64,000 nucleotides of DNA from RGIG1681 sp045596905 (GTDB lineage Bacteria; Bacillota; Clostridia; Christensenellales; UBA1242). The DNA is taken from NCBI GenBank assembly GCA_045596905.1, contig JAZODG010000007.1, forward strand, positions 70,317-134,316, read 5' to 3'. Within the stretch, counting starts at the first letter, position 1. Every line of letters starts with the position of its first letter. A model generated the notes under the pieces. The model did not search any database and had not been told where the DNA came from. It worked only from the letters and a program-made list of their open reading frames with translations. Position numbers and translations under genes: made by a program. Shown in pieces: positions 33,566 to 42,067 of this stretch.

Positions 33566-33811
33566 ATGGAAACATACAAAACATCGGGCGTATGCTCAAG
33601 AACAATTGATTTTGAAGTCGAAAATGGAATCATCAAAGATGTCAAGTTCAATGGTGGCTGCATGGGCAACACATCTGGCGTTGCAGCACTTGCAAAAGGC
33701 AGAAGCATTGACGAAGTTATTGCCCTTCTTGAAGGCATTCAATGCCGTGCAGGAACATCTTGTCCTGACCAATTTGCAAAGGCTTTAAAACAATATAAAG
33801 AAACCCACTAA
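33566..33811 (+). CDS. TSCPD-domain protein
   Basis: An 81-residue protein of the TIGR03905 type, carrying the TSCPD motif (CRAGTSCPDQFAKAL) near the C-terminus and a conserved GGCMGNTSGVAAL segment. The Cys residues (C9, C32 and the pair in the last motif) could bind a metal or a cluster, as in the TSCPD domain at the end of B12-dependent ribonucleotide reductases. The role of stand-alone members is unknown. Ribosome binding site GGAG overlaps the end of the DUF4364 gene. Confidence 0.9.
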   Translation: METYKTSGVCSRTIDFEVENGIIKDVKFNGGCMGNTSGVAALAKGRSIDEVIALLEGIQCRAGTSCPDQFAKALKQYKETH

Positions 33812-33829
33812 AATATTTTTTACACACAA

Positions 33830-33858
33830 AAAAAGGTAAACAATTTGTTTACCTTTTT
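33830..33858. terminator. Bidirectional terminator
   Basis: A 12-bp stem (AAAAAGGTAAAC with GTTTACCTTTTT) around AATTT, with A-runs on one side and T-runs on the other. It serves both the plus-strand TSCPD gene and the converging lipoprotein gene. Confidence 0.92.
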
Positions 33859-33862
33859 ATTT

Positions 33863-35368
33863 TTATTTTTCATCAATTGCAAGTTTTGTTGCAGTCTTTG
33901 CATTTGTTTCAGTTGGTGTTAAGTCGATCTTGTACATATAAACATTTTTGTCTGAATCTTCAGAGAAAGCAAACATATAACTTCCGATAATATCTGGCAT
34001 CATAAGACCATCAATTGCAGCAAGCTTTGTTGAAGACATTTGAATAGCGTTTGTCCAATGAGAAATCTTCATTGTGTTTGCATCTTCAACAACAGCAATT
34101 TCAACTTTATAAACAATGTTTTCTGCTGAATAAACTGCATAAACAGCTGTTCTTTTAACTTCTTCGTTAACGTCTTCGGTTGACTTGTCATCTTCTTTAA
34201 CGATTTCTTCAATTTGAGTTGTACCTAAAAGTTGAACTTCTTTAATGCTGCCAAGTCTTGAAATTGTTTCACCAAGTTCATAACCTGAAAGCCAGTCAAT
34301 AATCATTACATAATATGGTTCATCTGTGATATATAAAACGCTCACATGACCTGATCTTTTAACAAGTTTTGCAACTTCTGATCCTGGTTCACCAACATAA
34401 GAAATTGCGTAATTTTCAAGGAATAATGCGTTTTCATAGTTTACATAAGAAATGCAATTGTTTCCGAAAACCAATGTGTCATTTTCATTACCCTTAATAG
34501 CATGACAGAACACTTGTTCATTGCAAGAAGTAATCAAGTTTCCAGCCATGATAGATTCAAGCTTAACGCTGTAACCAGCAGAAATTTGATAGCTTGTGTC
34601 TTGAACTGGAGAAGTTCTAAATACCTTTGAACCTGATTGAACAGCTTCATATGCTACTGGAGCTTTTGTGTAGAATACAAATGAATTTGCATCAACTGTT
34701 GCACCTTCAATAGCAACTACCCCATTATTTTCACTAAACAAACAACCTGTTACGTCATTAATAACATAATTAACAACTGATTTTTTACCAACAGCAACAC
34801 TTGTGATTGTTGCATTGTTTGTTTCATAAACAAGCAAGTTAAGAGTGTTGTTAACAACATAGTAAGCATAAGACACAACTTCTTCAGCACTATTCAAGCT
34901 TGTTGTGAAGATTTTGTATGATTTTTTGTTAACCAAATCATATCTCATGAATGTTGTTTTGTTATAAAGCACATCACCAGCATAGTTCTTTTCTGAACAT
35001 GGTGTTGCATAATACATAAAGTCACCAAAGAATCTAATTGAACCATTTGTGAAACCAACAAGATTGTCAACCACAACTTCAGCTTCGCCTGTTGTTTCTC
35101 CGGTTGCTGCGTCATATTGGATTCTGCAGATTGCAGACTTTGTGTTCTTTGTTAAGTTTTTGCCGTCAGCTTCTTTTGTTCCATTAACAAAATACAAATA
35201 ATTATCATAAACAGCAGTGATTCCACCATTGGTTGAAACGCCGTTAACAATTTTCACTTTTGACAAGTCAGTAGTTGTTTCTGAAAGTTTTGTTCCACAA
35301 GCAGTAAAACTAAAAGCTACGCAAACCATAACCAAAACTGCCAAACAACTTTTAAGTAGTTTTCTCAT
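33863..35368 (-). CDS. Lipoprotein with beta-propeller-like repeats
   Basis: A 501-residue lipoprotein (lipobox FTACG). The mature part has repeated short blocks of the DUF5050/propeller type, in which a Tyr-rich strand (YDNYLYFVNGTK, FGDFMYYATPC, YYVVNNTLNLLVYE) alternates with turns, consistent with a cell-surface sensor or binding domain. No enzyme motif is visible. The ATG at 35368 has GAGG six bases upstream and beats the earlier ATGs at 35380 and 35389. Monocistronic with a consensus promoter and a terminator. Confidence 0.8.
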   Translation of the reverse strand: MRKLLKSCLAVLVMVCVAFSFTACGTKLSETTTDLSKVKIVNGVSTNGGITAVYDNYLYFVNGTKEADGKNLTKNTKSAICRIQYDAATGETTGEAEVVVDNLVGFTNGSIRFFGDFMYYATPCSEKNYAGDVLYNKTTFMRYDLVNKKSYKIFTTSLNSAEEVVSYAYYVVNNTLNLLVYETNNATITSVAVGKKSVVNYVINDVTGCLFSENNGVVAIEGATVDANSFVFYTKAPVAYEAVQSGSKVFRTSPVQDTSYQISAGYSVKLESIMAGNLITSCNEQVFCHAIKGNENDTLVFGNNCISYVNYENALFLENYAISYVGEPGSEVAKLVKRSGHVSVLYITDEPYYVMIIDWLSGYELGETISRLGSIKEVQLLGTTQIEEIVKEDDKSTEDVNEEVKRTAVYAVYSAENIVYKVEIAVVEDANTMKISHWTNAIQMSSTKLAAIDGLMMPDIIGSYMFAFSEDSDKNVYMYKIDLTPTETNAKTATKLAIDEK

Positions 35369-35401
35369 AATCGCCCTCATTGTAATCATAATATGATTAA
35401 T

Positions 35402-35429
35402 ATTATAATTTTTTAATGTTCTTTGTCAA
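35402..35429 (-). promoter_or_regulatory. Consensus sigma-A promoter of the propeller-like lipoprotein
   Basis: Perfect TTGACA (35424-35429), 16-nt spacer and perfect TATAAT (35402-35407), about 30 nt before the chosen start. Confidence 0.85.
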
Positions 35430-35469
35430 GATGTTAAAATATCAAATTTAAACAAATTGCACTATATTC

Positions 35470-36264
35470 TTAAATTGTATCCAAAAACACTGAATATAAT
35501 CGCTTAAAATCTTCAATAGACAACTCTTCTGCCCTAGCTGTTGGCAAAAAGCCATTTTCAACCAAAACTTCTTCAATTGCTTGCTTTGATATTCTGTTTG
35601 ACTCAAGATTTGCTGAAAGCTTCTTTCTTCTCATTGAAAATGCCTTTTTAACAAACGAAATCACTCCAGCAAAGTCTGTTTCGTTTAACTCTTCAGTTTT
35701 ATCAATTCGAACAACTGCAGAATCAACATTTGGCACAGGATAAAACATCTTTCTGTTAACCCTAATCACCTTTTTTGGTTCGCCAAGCATTTGACACATA
35801 ACTGTTAGCACACCATAATCTTTTGTTCTTGGTTTTGCAATGATTCTGTCAGCAACTTCTTCCTGAACCATAACCGTTGCAGATATTAAGTTTTTATTCT
35901 GCAAAAATCTTGTCAGTATTGGTGAAGTGATGTAATATGGCAAATTTGCAACAAGTTTAAACTTTCCACCAATAATCTCATCAAGTTCTTCATCACTAAT
36001 TTTCATGACATCATTAAACACAAACTCAACATTGGTTCCTTCAAACTTTTCAGTCAAAAAATCAAAAAGTTCTCTGTCAACTTCAAACGAATAAACTTTT
36101 TTTGCGACTGCAGAAATAGCTTCTGTTAAAGCCCCTTTTCCTGCACCAATTTCAACAACTATGTCTTCTTCTGTCACCCCTGCTTTTTGCACAATTTCGC
36201 CAAGCAAGTTCTTGTCAGACAAAAAGTTTTGACCAAACTTTTTCTTAAAATTAAAATCTCCCAT
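35470..36264 (-). CDS. rsmA: 16S rRNA dimethyladenosine transferase
   Basis: SAM-dependent enzyme that dimethylates A1518/A1519 in 16S rRNA helix 45. The 264-residue protein has the expected KKFGQNFLSDKNLL start, SAM-binding EIGAGKGALTEAI, NLPYYITSPIL (the NxPY catalytic motif) and the C-terminal FXXRRKKL block (FSMRRKKLSANL). It begins two bases after the tatD stop, with AAGGA upstream, the tatD-rsmA order seen in Bacillus (yabD, ksgA). Confidence 0.97.
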   Translation of the reverse strand: MGDFNFKKKFGQNFLSDKNLLGEIVQKAGVTEEDIVVEIGAGKGALTEAISAVAKKVYSFEVDRELFDFLTEKFEGTNVEFVFNDVMKISDEELDEIIGGKFKLVANLPYYITSPILTRFLQNKNLISATVMVQEEVADRIIAKPRTKDYGVLTVMCQMLGEPKKVIRVNRKMFYPVPNVDSAVVRIDKTEELNETDFAGVISFVKKAFSMRRKKLSANLESNRISKQAIEEVLVENGFLPTARAEELSIEDFKRLYSVFLDTI

Positions 36265-36266
36265 AA

Positions 36267-37025
36267 TTAGTCCTTTATTTTAAAATAAAATCTTCTAGCA
36301 TTTTCTGTGGTTATTTTTTCAAGTTCTTCAGCTGAAACTCCAATTTCAGATGCAATTCTTTCCATTGTAAGTCTCACATTTTTTGGCTCATTTCTTCTGC
36401 CACGAAGTGGTTCTGGTGAAAGATATGGTGCATCTGTTTCAACCAAAATTCTATCAAGTGGCACGTCTTTTAGAAACGACCTGTCGCTTTTTTTGTAAGT
36501 AATATTTCCTGAAAAACTAATATATAACCCAAGGTCAATAAACTTTTGCACCCAGTCTTTGCCTTCACTATAACAATGCATGAGTCCTGAGTGATTAATT
36601 AAGTGTTTGTTTGCTTTTAAAACCGAATAAACATCTTCAGCTGCATCTCTACAATGAATGCAGAATGGAAGACCAAGCCTGTCAGCCATTTCAAGTTGCT
36701 TTACAAACAGTTCTTTTTGTGACTCTTTATCATAACCATCTCTGTGATAATCAAGCCCAATTTCGCCGATAGCAACCACTTTTTCGTGTTTTGCAAGACT
36801 TTCAATAACCTGCAAAGAGTCAGGTTTCACATCAAGTGAATATTCAGGATAAATGCCAACAGTTGTATAAACTTTATCATATTTTTCAGCGAATTTAATA
36901 CCCTGTTTTGAATCTTTCACGGTTGTGCCGATATTAACGATATAATCAAGCCCGTCACCCTTCATATTTTCAATCATTTCATCAAGGTTATTAAAGCTAT
37001 TTAAGTGTGCGTGTGTATCTATCAT
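36267..37025 (-). CDS. tatD: TatD-family metal-dependent DNase
   Basis: A 252-residue metal-dependent hydrolase of the TIM-barrel amidohydrolase superfamily. Metal ligands are visible in IDTHAHLN, GEIGLDYH, FCIHCRDA, LMHCYS and ETDAPYLSPEP. TatD-type proteins are 3'-5' exonucleases with a suggested role in DNA or RNA quality control. Ribosome binding site GAGGT is upstream; the ATG lies 41 bases from the divergent spmA gene. Confidence 0.96.
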   Translation of the reverse strand: MIDTHAHLNSFNNLDEMIENMKGDGLDYIVNIGTTVKDSKQGIKFAEKYDKVYTTVGIYPEYSLDVKPDSLQVIESLAKHEKVVAIGEIGLDYHRDGYDKESQKELFVKQLEMADRLGLPFCIHCRDAAEDVYSVLKANKHLINHSGLMHCYSEGKDWVQKFIDLGLYISFSGNITYKKSDRSFLKDVPLDRILVETDAPYLSPEPLRGRRNEPKNVRLTMERIASEIGVSAEELEKITTENARRFYFKIKD

Positions 37026-37032
37026 TTTTACC

Positions 37033-37061
37033 TCATAAAACGTAAAATTTAATCATATTTT
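37033..37061 (+). promoter_or_regulatory. Possible sigma-E-like promoter before spmA
   Basis: TCATAAA (37033-37039), a 14-nt gap and CATATTTT (37054-37061) resemble the sigma-E sequences (kMATATT and CATACAAT) only in part. The ATG lies five bases after the -10. spmA is sigma-E-dependent in Bacillus subtilis. Weak match. Confidence 0.35.
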
Positions 37062-37066
37062 TTATT

Positions 37067-37666
37067 ATGAATAAAATTTGGATTTTCTTGTTTGTTATCA
37101 GTATTATTGCGCTGTGTTTAAGCGACCCAACACAGGTGTTAACTGGGCTTTTAACGGCTTCAAACTCTGCCGTGAAACTCTCATTTAGTTTATGCGCAAT
37201 CTATTCAATTTGGATGGGGCTTTTTATGATTTTAGAAAAAAGTGGACTCTCTCAAAAGCTTTCCAAATTACTCTCCCCCATTATAAACAAAATATTCGGC
37301 AAAAGCAATCTTTCAGAAGAAAGTAAAAGATATGTGTCAATGAACATTTCAGCAAATCTTTTGGGCATGGGTGGAGCGGCAACTCCACTTGGCATAAAAG
37401 CAATCGAATCAATGCAAAAAGACAACAAAAACAAATCAACCGTAACATTTCCCATGATTATGCTTATTGCGATAAGCTGTTCAAGTGTTCAACTTTTGCC
37501 AACTTCAATCATTGGTATGCTGGCAGACGCAGGGAGCAAAAACCCAACAGCAATAATTTTTCCGTCTGTGCTCTGCTCAATAATTTCAACAACCATATCA
37601 ATATTGCTTATATATTTATTCCACTTTATTTTTGACAAATCAAAAAAGGACAAACCGAATGGCTAA
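37067..37666 (+). CDS. spmA: Spore maturation protein A
   Basis: A 199-residue integral membrane protein of the nucleoside-recognition (Gate) family that acts with SpmB in dehydration of the spore core. The SpmA hallmarks are present: IWMGLFMILEKSGLSQKLSKLLSPI, ANLLGMGGAATPLGIKA and the NKSTVTFPMIMLIAISCSSVQLLPTSII segment. The gene is divergent from tatD and has no Shine-Dalgarno before its ATG, which is notable. It overlaps spmB by 8 nt. Confidence 0.96.
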   Translation: MNKIWIFLFVISIIALCLSDPTQVLTGLLTASNSAVKLSFSLCAIYSIWMGLFMILEKSGLSQKLSKLLSPIINKIFGKSNLSEESKRYVSMNISANLLGMGGAATPLGIKAIESMQKDNKNKSTVTFPMIMLIAISCSSVQLLPTSIIGMLADAGSKNPTAIIFPSVLCSIISTTISILLIYLFHFIFDKSKKDKPNG

Positions 37667-38165
37667 TTATATTATTCCTGCATTTATTATTTTTGTTCTG
37701 CTTTATAGCTTAATCAAAAAAATAAACGCCTACGATTCATTTGTTCAAGGTGCAAGAAACTCTGTTGACCTGTGCATAAACACATTTCCTTATTTAGTTG
37801 CAATATTTTCAATAGTTGAACTTTTGCAAACCAGTGGACTTTCAAACGAAATATCAAAACTAACGTCGCCTATTTTCAGTTTTGTTGGCATACCAAGTGA
37901 ACTCACTGAGTTTTTGGTTCTTCGTCCATTCACAGGCTCAGGTTCTATTGGAATGTTATCAAACCTATTTTCTATCTATGGCCCTGACAGCTACGTGTCA
38001 AAATGCGCATGCGTAATCATGAGTTGCACAGAAACCACATTTTATGTGATTGCTGTTTACTTTTCAACCACCAAAATAAAAAAGCTAGGCTACACAATCC
38101 CAGCTTGTTTATTATCTGCATTTATTGGCTCAATCATAGCCTGTGCTTTATGCAGAGTATTTTGA
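37659..38165 (+). CDS. spmB: Spore maturation protein B
   Basis: A 168-residue membrane protein, partner of SpmA. Conserved segments are LIKKINAYDSFVQGARNS, FPYLVAIFSIVELLQTSG, LRPFTGSGSIGMLSNLF and CVIMSCTETTFYVIAVYFS. The start is the ATG at 37659, overlapping the spmA end and preceded by AAAAGGAC. A longer frame starts earlier but would begin inside spmA without a ribosome binding site. The pair is inserted between two informational genes of the opposite strand (tatD and the tRNA methyltransferase). Confidence 0.96.
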   Translation: MANYIIPAFIIFVLLYSLIKKINAYDSFVQGARNSVDLCINTFPYLVAIFSIVELLQTSGLSNEISKLTSPIFSFVGIPSELTEFLVLRPFTGSGSIGMLSNLFSIYGPDSYVSKCACVIMSCTETTFYVIAVYFSTTKIKKLGYTIPACLLSAFIGSIIACALCRVF

Positions 38166-38903
38166 TTATTTTCTTGAATAAATTTGTTTTAGTTCATCAG
38201 TTTCTGTTCCGTCAGGATTGTTGAGAATAAGTGGCTGCATAATCTTGATTCCGGCTTTTGCACCCTTTTTGGCTTCAACCAAAACAAGATTTGGCTCTTT
38301 CCCTTCTTTTGGATAAACAACCCTTAACACCTTTGGTTCAAGCTTGTATTTTTTAAGTTCATAAACAATACTAGCAAGACGGTCGGCTCTATGAACCATA
38401 TATAACTTTCCACCGAACTTTAAAACCTTGCTTGACATTTTTGCAATGGTTTCAAGATTGGTTTTGATTTCATGTGTTGCTATTGCAATTTCATCTAATT
38501 CTGAAGTTTGCCCAACTTCGTTATATGGTGGATTCACCGTTATCACGTCAACTTGTTCACAACCAAATATCTTATCCAGCCTTGCAAGGTCATCATTCAC
38601 AACTTCAATCTTATCTGAAAGGTCGTTATATTCAACTGACCTTTTTGCCATGTCTGCAAGTTGTGGCTGAAGCTCTAAAGCATACGATTTTTTGATATTA
38701 TTCTTACATGAAAAAAGTATAGCGACTACACCAGAGCCGCTACACAAATCTAAATAAACATCATTTGGCTTTGCGTGTCCAAAGTTTGCAAGAATAACAG
38801 AATCCGTTGAAAACTTGTAACCATTTTTATTTTGAATAAGTTTCAAATCATTATATTCAAGGTCATCAAGTCTTTCGTTTTCTTTTAAAATATTATTCTT
38901 CAA
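38166..38903 (-). CDS. trmN6: tRNA1(Val) (adenine-37-N6)-methyltransferase, TrmN6 family
   Basis: A SAM-dependent methyltransferase of the YfiC/TrmN6 family (YabB in Bacillus subtilis). Visible are LDLCSGSGVVAILFS (SAM site) and VDVITVNPPYN (catalytic NPPY). About 245 residues, as usual. Start codon is not settled: a TTG at 38903 has AGGTG six bases upstream and I prefer it; a GTG at 38912 is possible. Either overlaps the ferredoxin gene. Substrate assigned by family only. Confidence 0.88.
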   Translation of the reverse strand: MKNNILKENERLDDLEYNDLKLIQNKNGYKFSTDSVILANFGHAKPNDVYLDLCSGSGVVAILFSCKNNIKKSYALELQPQLADMAKRSVEYNDLSDKIEVVNDDLARLDKIFGCEQVDVITVNPPYNEVGQTSELDEIAIATHEIKTNLETIAKMSSKVLKFGGKLYMVHRADRLASIVYELKKYKLEPKVLRVVYPKEGKEPNLVLVEAKKGAKAGIKIMQPLILNNPDGTETDELKQIYSRK

Positions 38904-39069
38904 CTGGAGCACCTACAGGACAAACTGCTGCACATGTGCCACATGAAATGCACTTTTCAGCATCAATTTTAGCTTTTCCGTCGTCACCAATTGAAATAGC
39001 TGCTGTTGGACAAGCATCAACACATGCTGCACAGCCAACGCATTTTTCTTCATCAATTTTATATGCCAT
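38893..39069 (-). CDS. 2[4Fe-4S] ferredoxin
   Basis: A 58-residue clostridial-type ferredoxin with two cluster motifs, CVGCAACVDACP and CISCGTCAAVCP, giving two [4Fe-4S] clusters for low-potential electron transfer. The ATG at 39069 is favoured by AGGAG eight bases upstream; earlier starts add a basic stretch not found in ferredoxins. It sits between ricT and trmN6, where Bacillus has yabA. RicT is itself an iron-sulfur partner protein, so a link is conceivable but not shown. Confidence 0.96.
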   Translation of the reverse strand: MAYKIDEEKCVGCAACVDACPTAAISIGDDGKAKIDAEKCISCGTCAAVCPVGAPVEE

Positions 39070-39130
39070 AATTTTTCTCCTTTTTTTATACAATCTTATT
39101 ATACAACATTTTATATGTTTTTCAACTTAA

Positions 39131-40123
39131 TTAAGTTCTATTTTTGTTATTTTTGTGAAAATTTTTCTTGTGTCTGTTTTTGTTAAAGCCTTCTTTTTTT
39201 GGTTCAGAATTTGCGACACCTTCAGGCTTTGCTTTACTCTCACCCTTTTCTTCTTTAACAGGTGTTTGTTTTGTTTGCTCAGCTTGTTTTTCTTTTGCCT
39301 TGGCTTCTTTCTTTGTTTTATCGCCATAGCCTTCAATTTCATCTAAATCAAAGTCTTCAATAACAATACTGTCACTTTCGGTTTGACGTTTTACAGACAC
39401 TCTTTCTCTTAAAATATCGTTATAAACCACAACACCCTTGCCGTTTGGTCCAACAACTTCACTGTTAACCTTTGGCATCTTTGACAAAATCTTTTCATAC
39501 ATTTCAGACTCATATCCCAAACAGCACATAAGTCTGCCACACACACCATTAATCTTCGTTGGTGACAAAGACAAACCTTGAACTTTTGCCATTTTAACGG
39601 TCACATGTTCAAAGTTTTTCAAGAACCTTGCACAACAGCATGGTTCACCACATGGACCAACCCCACCAAGCATTTTAACTTCATCTCTTTGGCCTACTTG
39701 TTTAAGCTTTATTCTAGCCTTAAGAAGCGACGCAAGGTCTTTAAGAAGCTGTCTAAAGTCAACTCTTTCTTCGCTTGAAAATACAATCATGATTTTTGAA
39801 CCATCAAGACTATACTCAGCGCTTGCAAACTTCATCATAAGACCAAGCTCAAGTGACTTTTTCTTAATGGTTGGAAGATGTGCTTTTGCCTTGTTTTGCA
39901 AGTCTAAATATTTCTTTTCATCTGACTCACTTGCAAGTCTCACAATTTTGTTTGCATCATCAATTTCTTCTTTAACATTAACATCATCACGAACAACAGT
40001 TGCAACAGACAAAAAGTCTTCAAAGTCAATAACAACCTTATCTCCTGCCTTGCAATCAATATTGTTTTTCAGATAATAAATGGAATTGTCTCCACTCTTT
40101 TTTACACCGATAATCTTCTGCAT
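39131..40123 (-). CDS. ricT: RicT (YaaT/PSP1) protein with basic tail
   Basis: A 330-residue member of the PSP1 family. Cysteine motifs GGVGPCGEPCCCARFL and GVCGRLMCCLGYE are present. In Bacillus subtilis RicT works with RicA and RicF, with two [4Fe-4S] clusters, to control RNase Y-dependent mRNA processing, sporulation and competence. The last ~70 residues are a Lys/Glu/Pro-rich disordered tail ending in KNFHKNNKNR that Bacillus RicT lacks. The start overlaps holB, with AAGG six bases upstream. No ricA or ricF in the window. Confidence 0.95.
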   Translation of the reverse strand: MQKIIGVKKSGDNSIYYLKNNIDCKAGDKVVIDFEDFLSVATVVRDDVNVKEEIDDANKIVRLASESDEKKYLDLQNKAKAHLPTIKKKSLELGLMMKFASAEYSLDGSKIMIVFSSEERVDFRQLLKDLASLLKARIKLKQVGQRDEVKMLGGVGPCGEPCCCARFLKNFEHVTVKMAKVQGLSLSPTKINGVCGRLMCCLGYESEMYEKILSKMPKVNSEVVGPNGKGVVVYNDILRERVSVKRQTESDSIVIEDFDLDEIEGYGDKTKKEAKAKEKQAEQTKQTPVKEEKGESKAKPEGVANSEPKKEGFNKNRHKKNFHKNNKNRT

Positions 40124-41088
40124 TTAACCTTAACCTCCGCAAGTTTAAAAAGAACACTGTCAACAACACTTGTGCCATTGACATTAAAATCTAAGTTTTT
40201 CTTTTGTGCCAAACATTCTTTAATCACTTCATTCACTGCATCAAAACTGAGCATTGATGAAACAACCTTAAGTTTTGAAAGAATACTTTTGTTTACAACC
40301 AAGTTTTCTGTTTTTGATAACACCATCAAGATATCTCTTGCAATCATCATAAAAACGTCCAAAAACTCTTTTCTATTAACGGTTTTGGCATTAAAAATAT
40401 TTGAATATTTCAAAACATCTCTGCTTCCGTTTATCTCAAAAAACGCAGAGACAATATTGTTATAAAATTCTAAGAAACTGCCGTCAGTTGCAAGCTTTTC
40501 GGCATACGCACCATTTCCCCTTGCAGAGCTTGCACATATTTCAGCAACGGTATCTGAAACGCCAGATTCTTTTAAAAGTTCCAAAATATTATTTGAAGAA
40601 AGCTCATCGATTTCAACAAGCTTGATTCTTGATAATATTGTTGGCAAAAGTCTCATTGTTGTCACACCTGCCAGCACAAAAATTGTGTTTTCTGGTGGTT
40701 CTTCAATTGTCTTTAAAATCTTGTTTTGTGATGCTTCATTCATCAAATGCACATTCCACAAAACAAAAATCTTTTTGTCACTTTCAAATGGACTATAAGA
40801 CGCCTGTTCAACAATATCTTTTGCAATTTCTGTGTTAATGGTTTTATCAAAACCAAAAAATTTCACGTCTGGATGAATCATTTTGTCAATTCTTAAGCTA
40901 TCTTTTTCTTTAACCTGCCCGTTTTCATCTGCTAGGAACAACTTTGCAGCATTTTCGCAAAAACGTTTAAGCAAGTTCTCATCTTTATTTACAAAAAAAT
41001 AAGCATGAGAAAGTCTCTTGGATTTTTGGTCAAGAGATACAATATTATATGCATTGCTAGAAAAAATAAACTTATCGTAATTGAGCAT
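40102..41088 (-). CDS. holB: DNA polymerase III subunit delta-prime
   Basis: A 328-residue clamp-loader subunit. Recognisable are RLSHAYFFVNKDE, the WNVHLMNEASQNKILKTIEEPP motif and LPTILSRIKLVEI (sensor 1/SRC-like). As in most delta-prime subunits there is no working Walker A. The start has AGGTGAATT just upstream. Ends overlapping ricT by 22 nt. holB-ricT is the Bacillus order (holB, yaaT). Confidence 0.92.
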   Translation of the reverse strand: MLNYDKFIFSSNAYNIVSLDQKSKRLSHAYFFVNKDENLLKRFCENAAKLFLADENGQVKEKDSLRIDKMIHPDVKFFGFDKTINTEIAKDIVEQASYSPFESDKKIFVLWNVHLMNEASQNKILKTIEEPPENTIFVLAGVTTMRLLPTILSRIKLVEIDELSSNNILELLKESGVSDTVAEICASSARGNGAYAEKLATDGSFLEFYNNIVSAFFEINGSRDVLKYSNIFNAKTVNRKEFLDVFMMIARDILMVLSKTENLVVNKSILSKLKVVSSMLSFDAVNEVIKECLAQKKNLDFNVNGTSVVDSVLFKLAEVKVKCRRLSV

Positions 41089-41152
41089 AATTCACCTAAT
41101 AATACTTTAATTAAAATTAGACTCAAAGTCAACAATATTGTTAAACACAAAA

Positions 41153-41178
41153 AAAATATGGCACGAATGCCATATTTT
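41153..41178 (-). terminator. greA terminator
   Basis: An 11-bp perfect stem (AAAATATGGCA with TGCCATATTTT) around a 4-nt loop, followed by eight T residues on the minus strand; it overlaps the greA stop. Confidence 0.92.
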
Positions 41179-41644
41179 AAAAGATTTTCAAAACTTTCAT
41201 TTGAATAACGCCTTCTGGTGTTTCAATGTCTGCAATATCCCCAACCTTTTTGCCAAGCAATGCTTTTCCAATTGGTGATTCGTTTGAAACGAAGTTTTTG
41301 TCTGGGTCACTTTCAATAACACCAACAATTTTGTAAGTGTCTTCTTCTTCAAAGTCCATATCAAAAACAACAACGCTGTTTCCAACACTAACTTCATCGT
41401 TTTTAACTTCACTTGCAGAAATGATTTTTGCTTTTCTCAAAGTTTCTTCAATTTGAGCAATTTCAGTTTCAACAAAAGCTTGTTCTTTCTTAGCTGCGTC
41501 ATATTCAGAGTTTTCACTCAAATCTCCAAAATCACGTGCAACCTTGAGTTTTTCAAGAACATCTGGTCTTTTTACATTCTTTAAAAATCTCAATCTTTCT
41601 TCTTTTTCAACCTTACCTTCTTCGGTAATAAATAATTCTGACAT
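41177..41644 (-). CDS. greA: Transcription elongation factor GreA
   Basis: A 155-residue factor that rescues backtracked RNA polymerase by stimulating transcript cleavage. The N-terminal coiled coil has the acidic tip (DFGDLSENSEYDAAKKEQAF) with the key acidic residues, and the C-terminal FKBP-like domain has SPIGKALLGKKVGDI. Length is normal. The ribosome binding site is GGGGAGG and a promoter precedes it. Its terminator follows directly, so it is monocistronic. Confidence 0.97.
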   Translation of the reverse strand: MSELFITEEGKVEKEERLRFLKNVKRPDVLEKLKVARDFGDLSENSEYDAAKKEQAFVETEIAQIEETLRKAKIISASEVKNDEVSVGNSVVVFDMDFEEEDTYKIVGVIESDPDKNFVSNESPIGKALLGKKVGDIADIETPEGVIQMKVLKIF

Positions 41645-41693
41645 TATTTGCCTCCCCTTTTCTATAGCAAATTTATATTAAAAATACATAGTT

Positions 41694-41721
41694 ATTATAT
41701 ACAATTTTTCAAATTTGTCAA
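41694..41721 (-). promoter_or_regulatory. greA promoter
   Basis: Perfect TTGACA (41716-41721), 16-nt spacer and perfect TATAAT (41694-41699), about 50 nt before the greA ATG. Its -35 lies 22 bases from the -35 of the divergent promoter on the plus strand. Confidence 0.88.
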
Positions 41722-41743
41722 TCTAATTTTGAAAATGATTTAG

Positions 41744-41772
41744 TTGATATATTTTTTATATTTTGTTATTAT
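41744..41772 (+). promoter_or_regulatory. Promoter of the 88-residue protein gene
   Basis: TTGATA (41744-41749), 17-nt spacer and TATTAT (41767-41772). It falls inside a longer plus-strand frame, arguing that the true start is the later ATG at 41801 behind GGAGATG. Confidence 0.75.
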
Positions 41773-41800
41773 TAAACCACTAAATAATTTTGGAGATGTT

Positions 41801-42067
41801 ATGATTAGAATTTGGGCAAGAACCACCCTTGACGGAAAAATTACAAGAAGCTATATATACGAAAGTATCGACAACTTTTCAGAAGACACTCTCTTTAAGC
41901 ACCTTGAAAAGATTTGTCATGAAATCGATATTCCAACCCCGATTATATTAAAAAGCCACATAACGAATTATGTGGACTTTAATAATACAACTTTTCTTCC
42001 TAGAGATTTTGTTGAATCAATCGATTTTGACAGATTCATCATTGAAAATGCAGTTATAACAAACTAG
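41801..42067 (+). CDS. Conserved hypothetical protein, 88 aa
   Basis: An 88-residue soluble protein with a mixed alpha/beta pattern (MIRIWARTTLDGKITRS..., then KHLEKICHEIDIPTPIILKSH). I recognise it as similar to uncharacterised small proteins of Clostridia, but no function is known. The start is the ATG at 41801, four bases after GGAGATG, with a promoter upstream; a longer in-frame ATG (41744) lies within that promoter. The end overlaps the convergent Rho-like gene by 4 nt. Confidence 0.75.
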   Translation: MIRIWARTTLDGKITRSYIYESIDNFSEDTLFKHLEKICHEIDIPTPIILKSHITNYVDFNNTTFLPRDFVESIDFDRFIIENAVITN

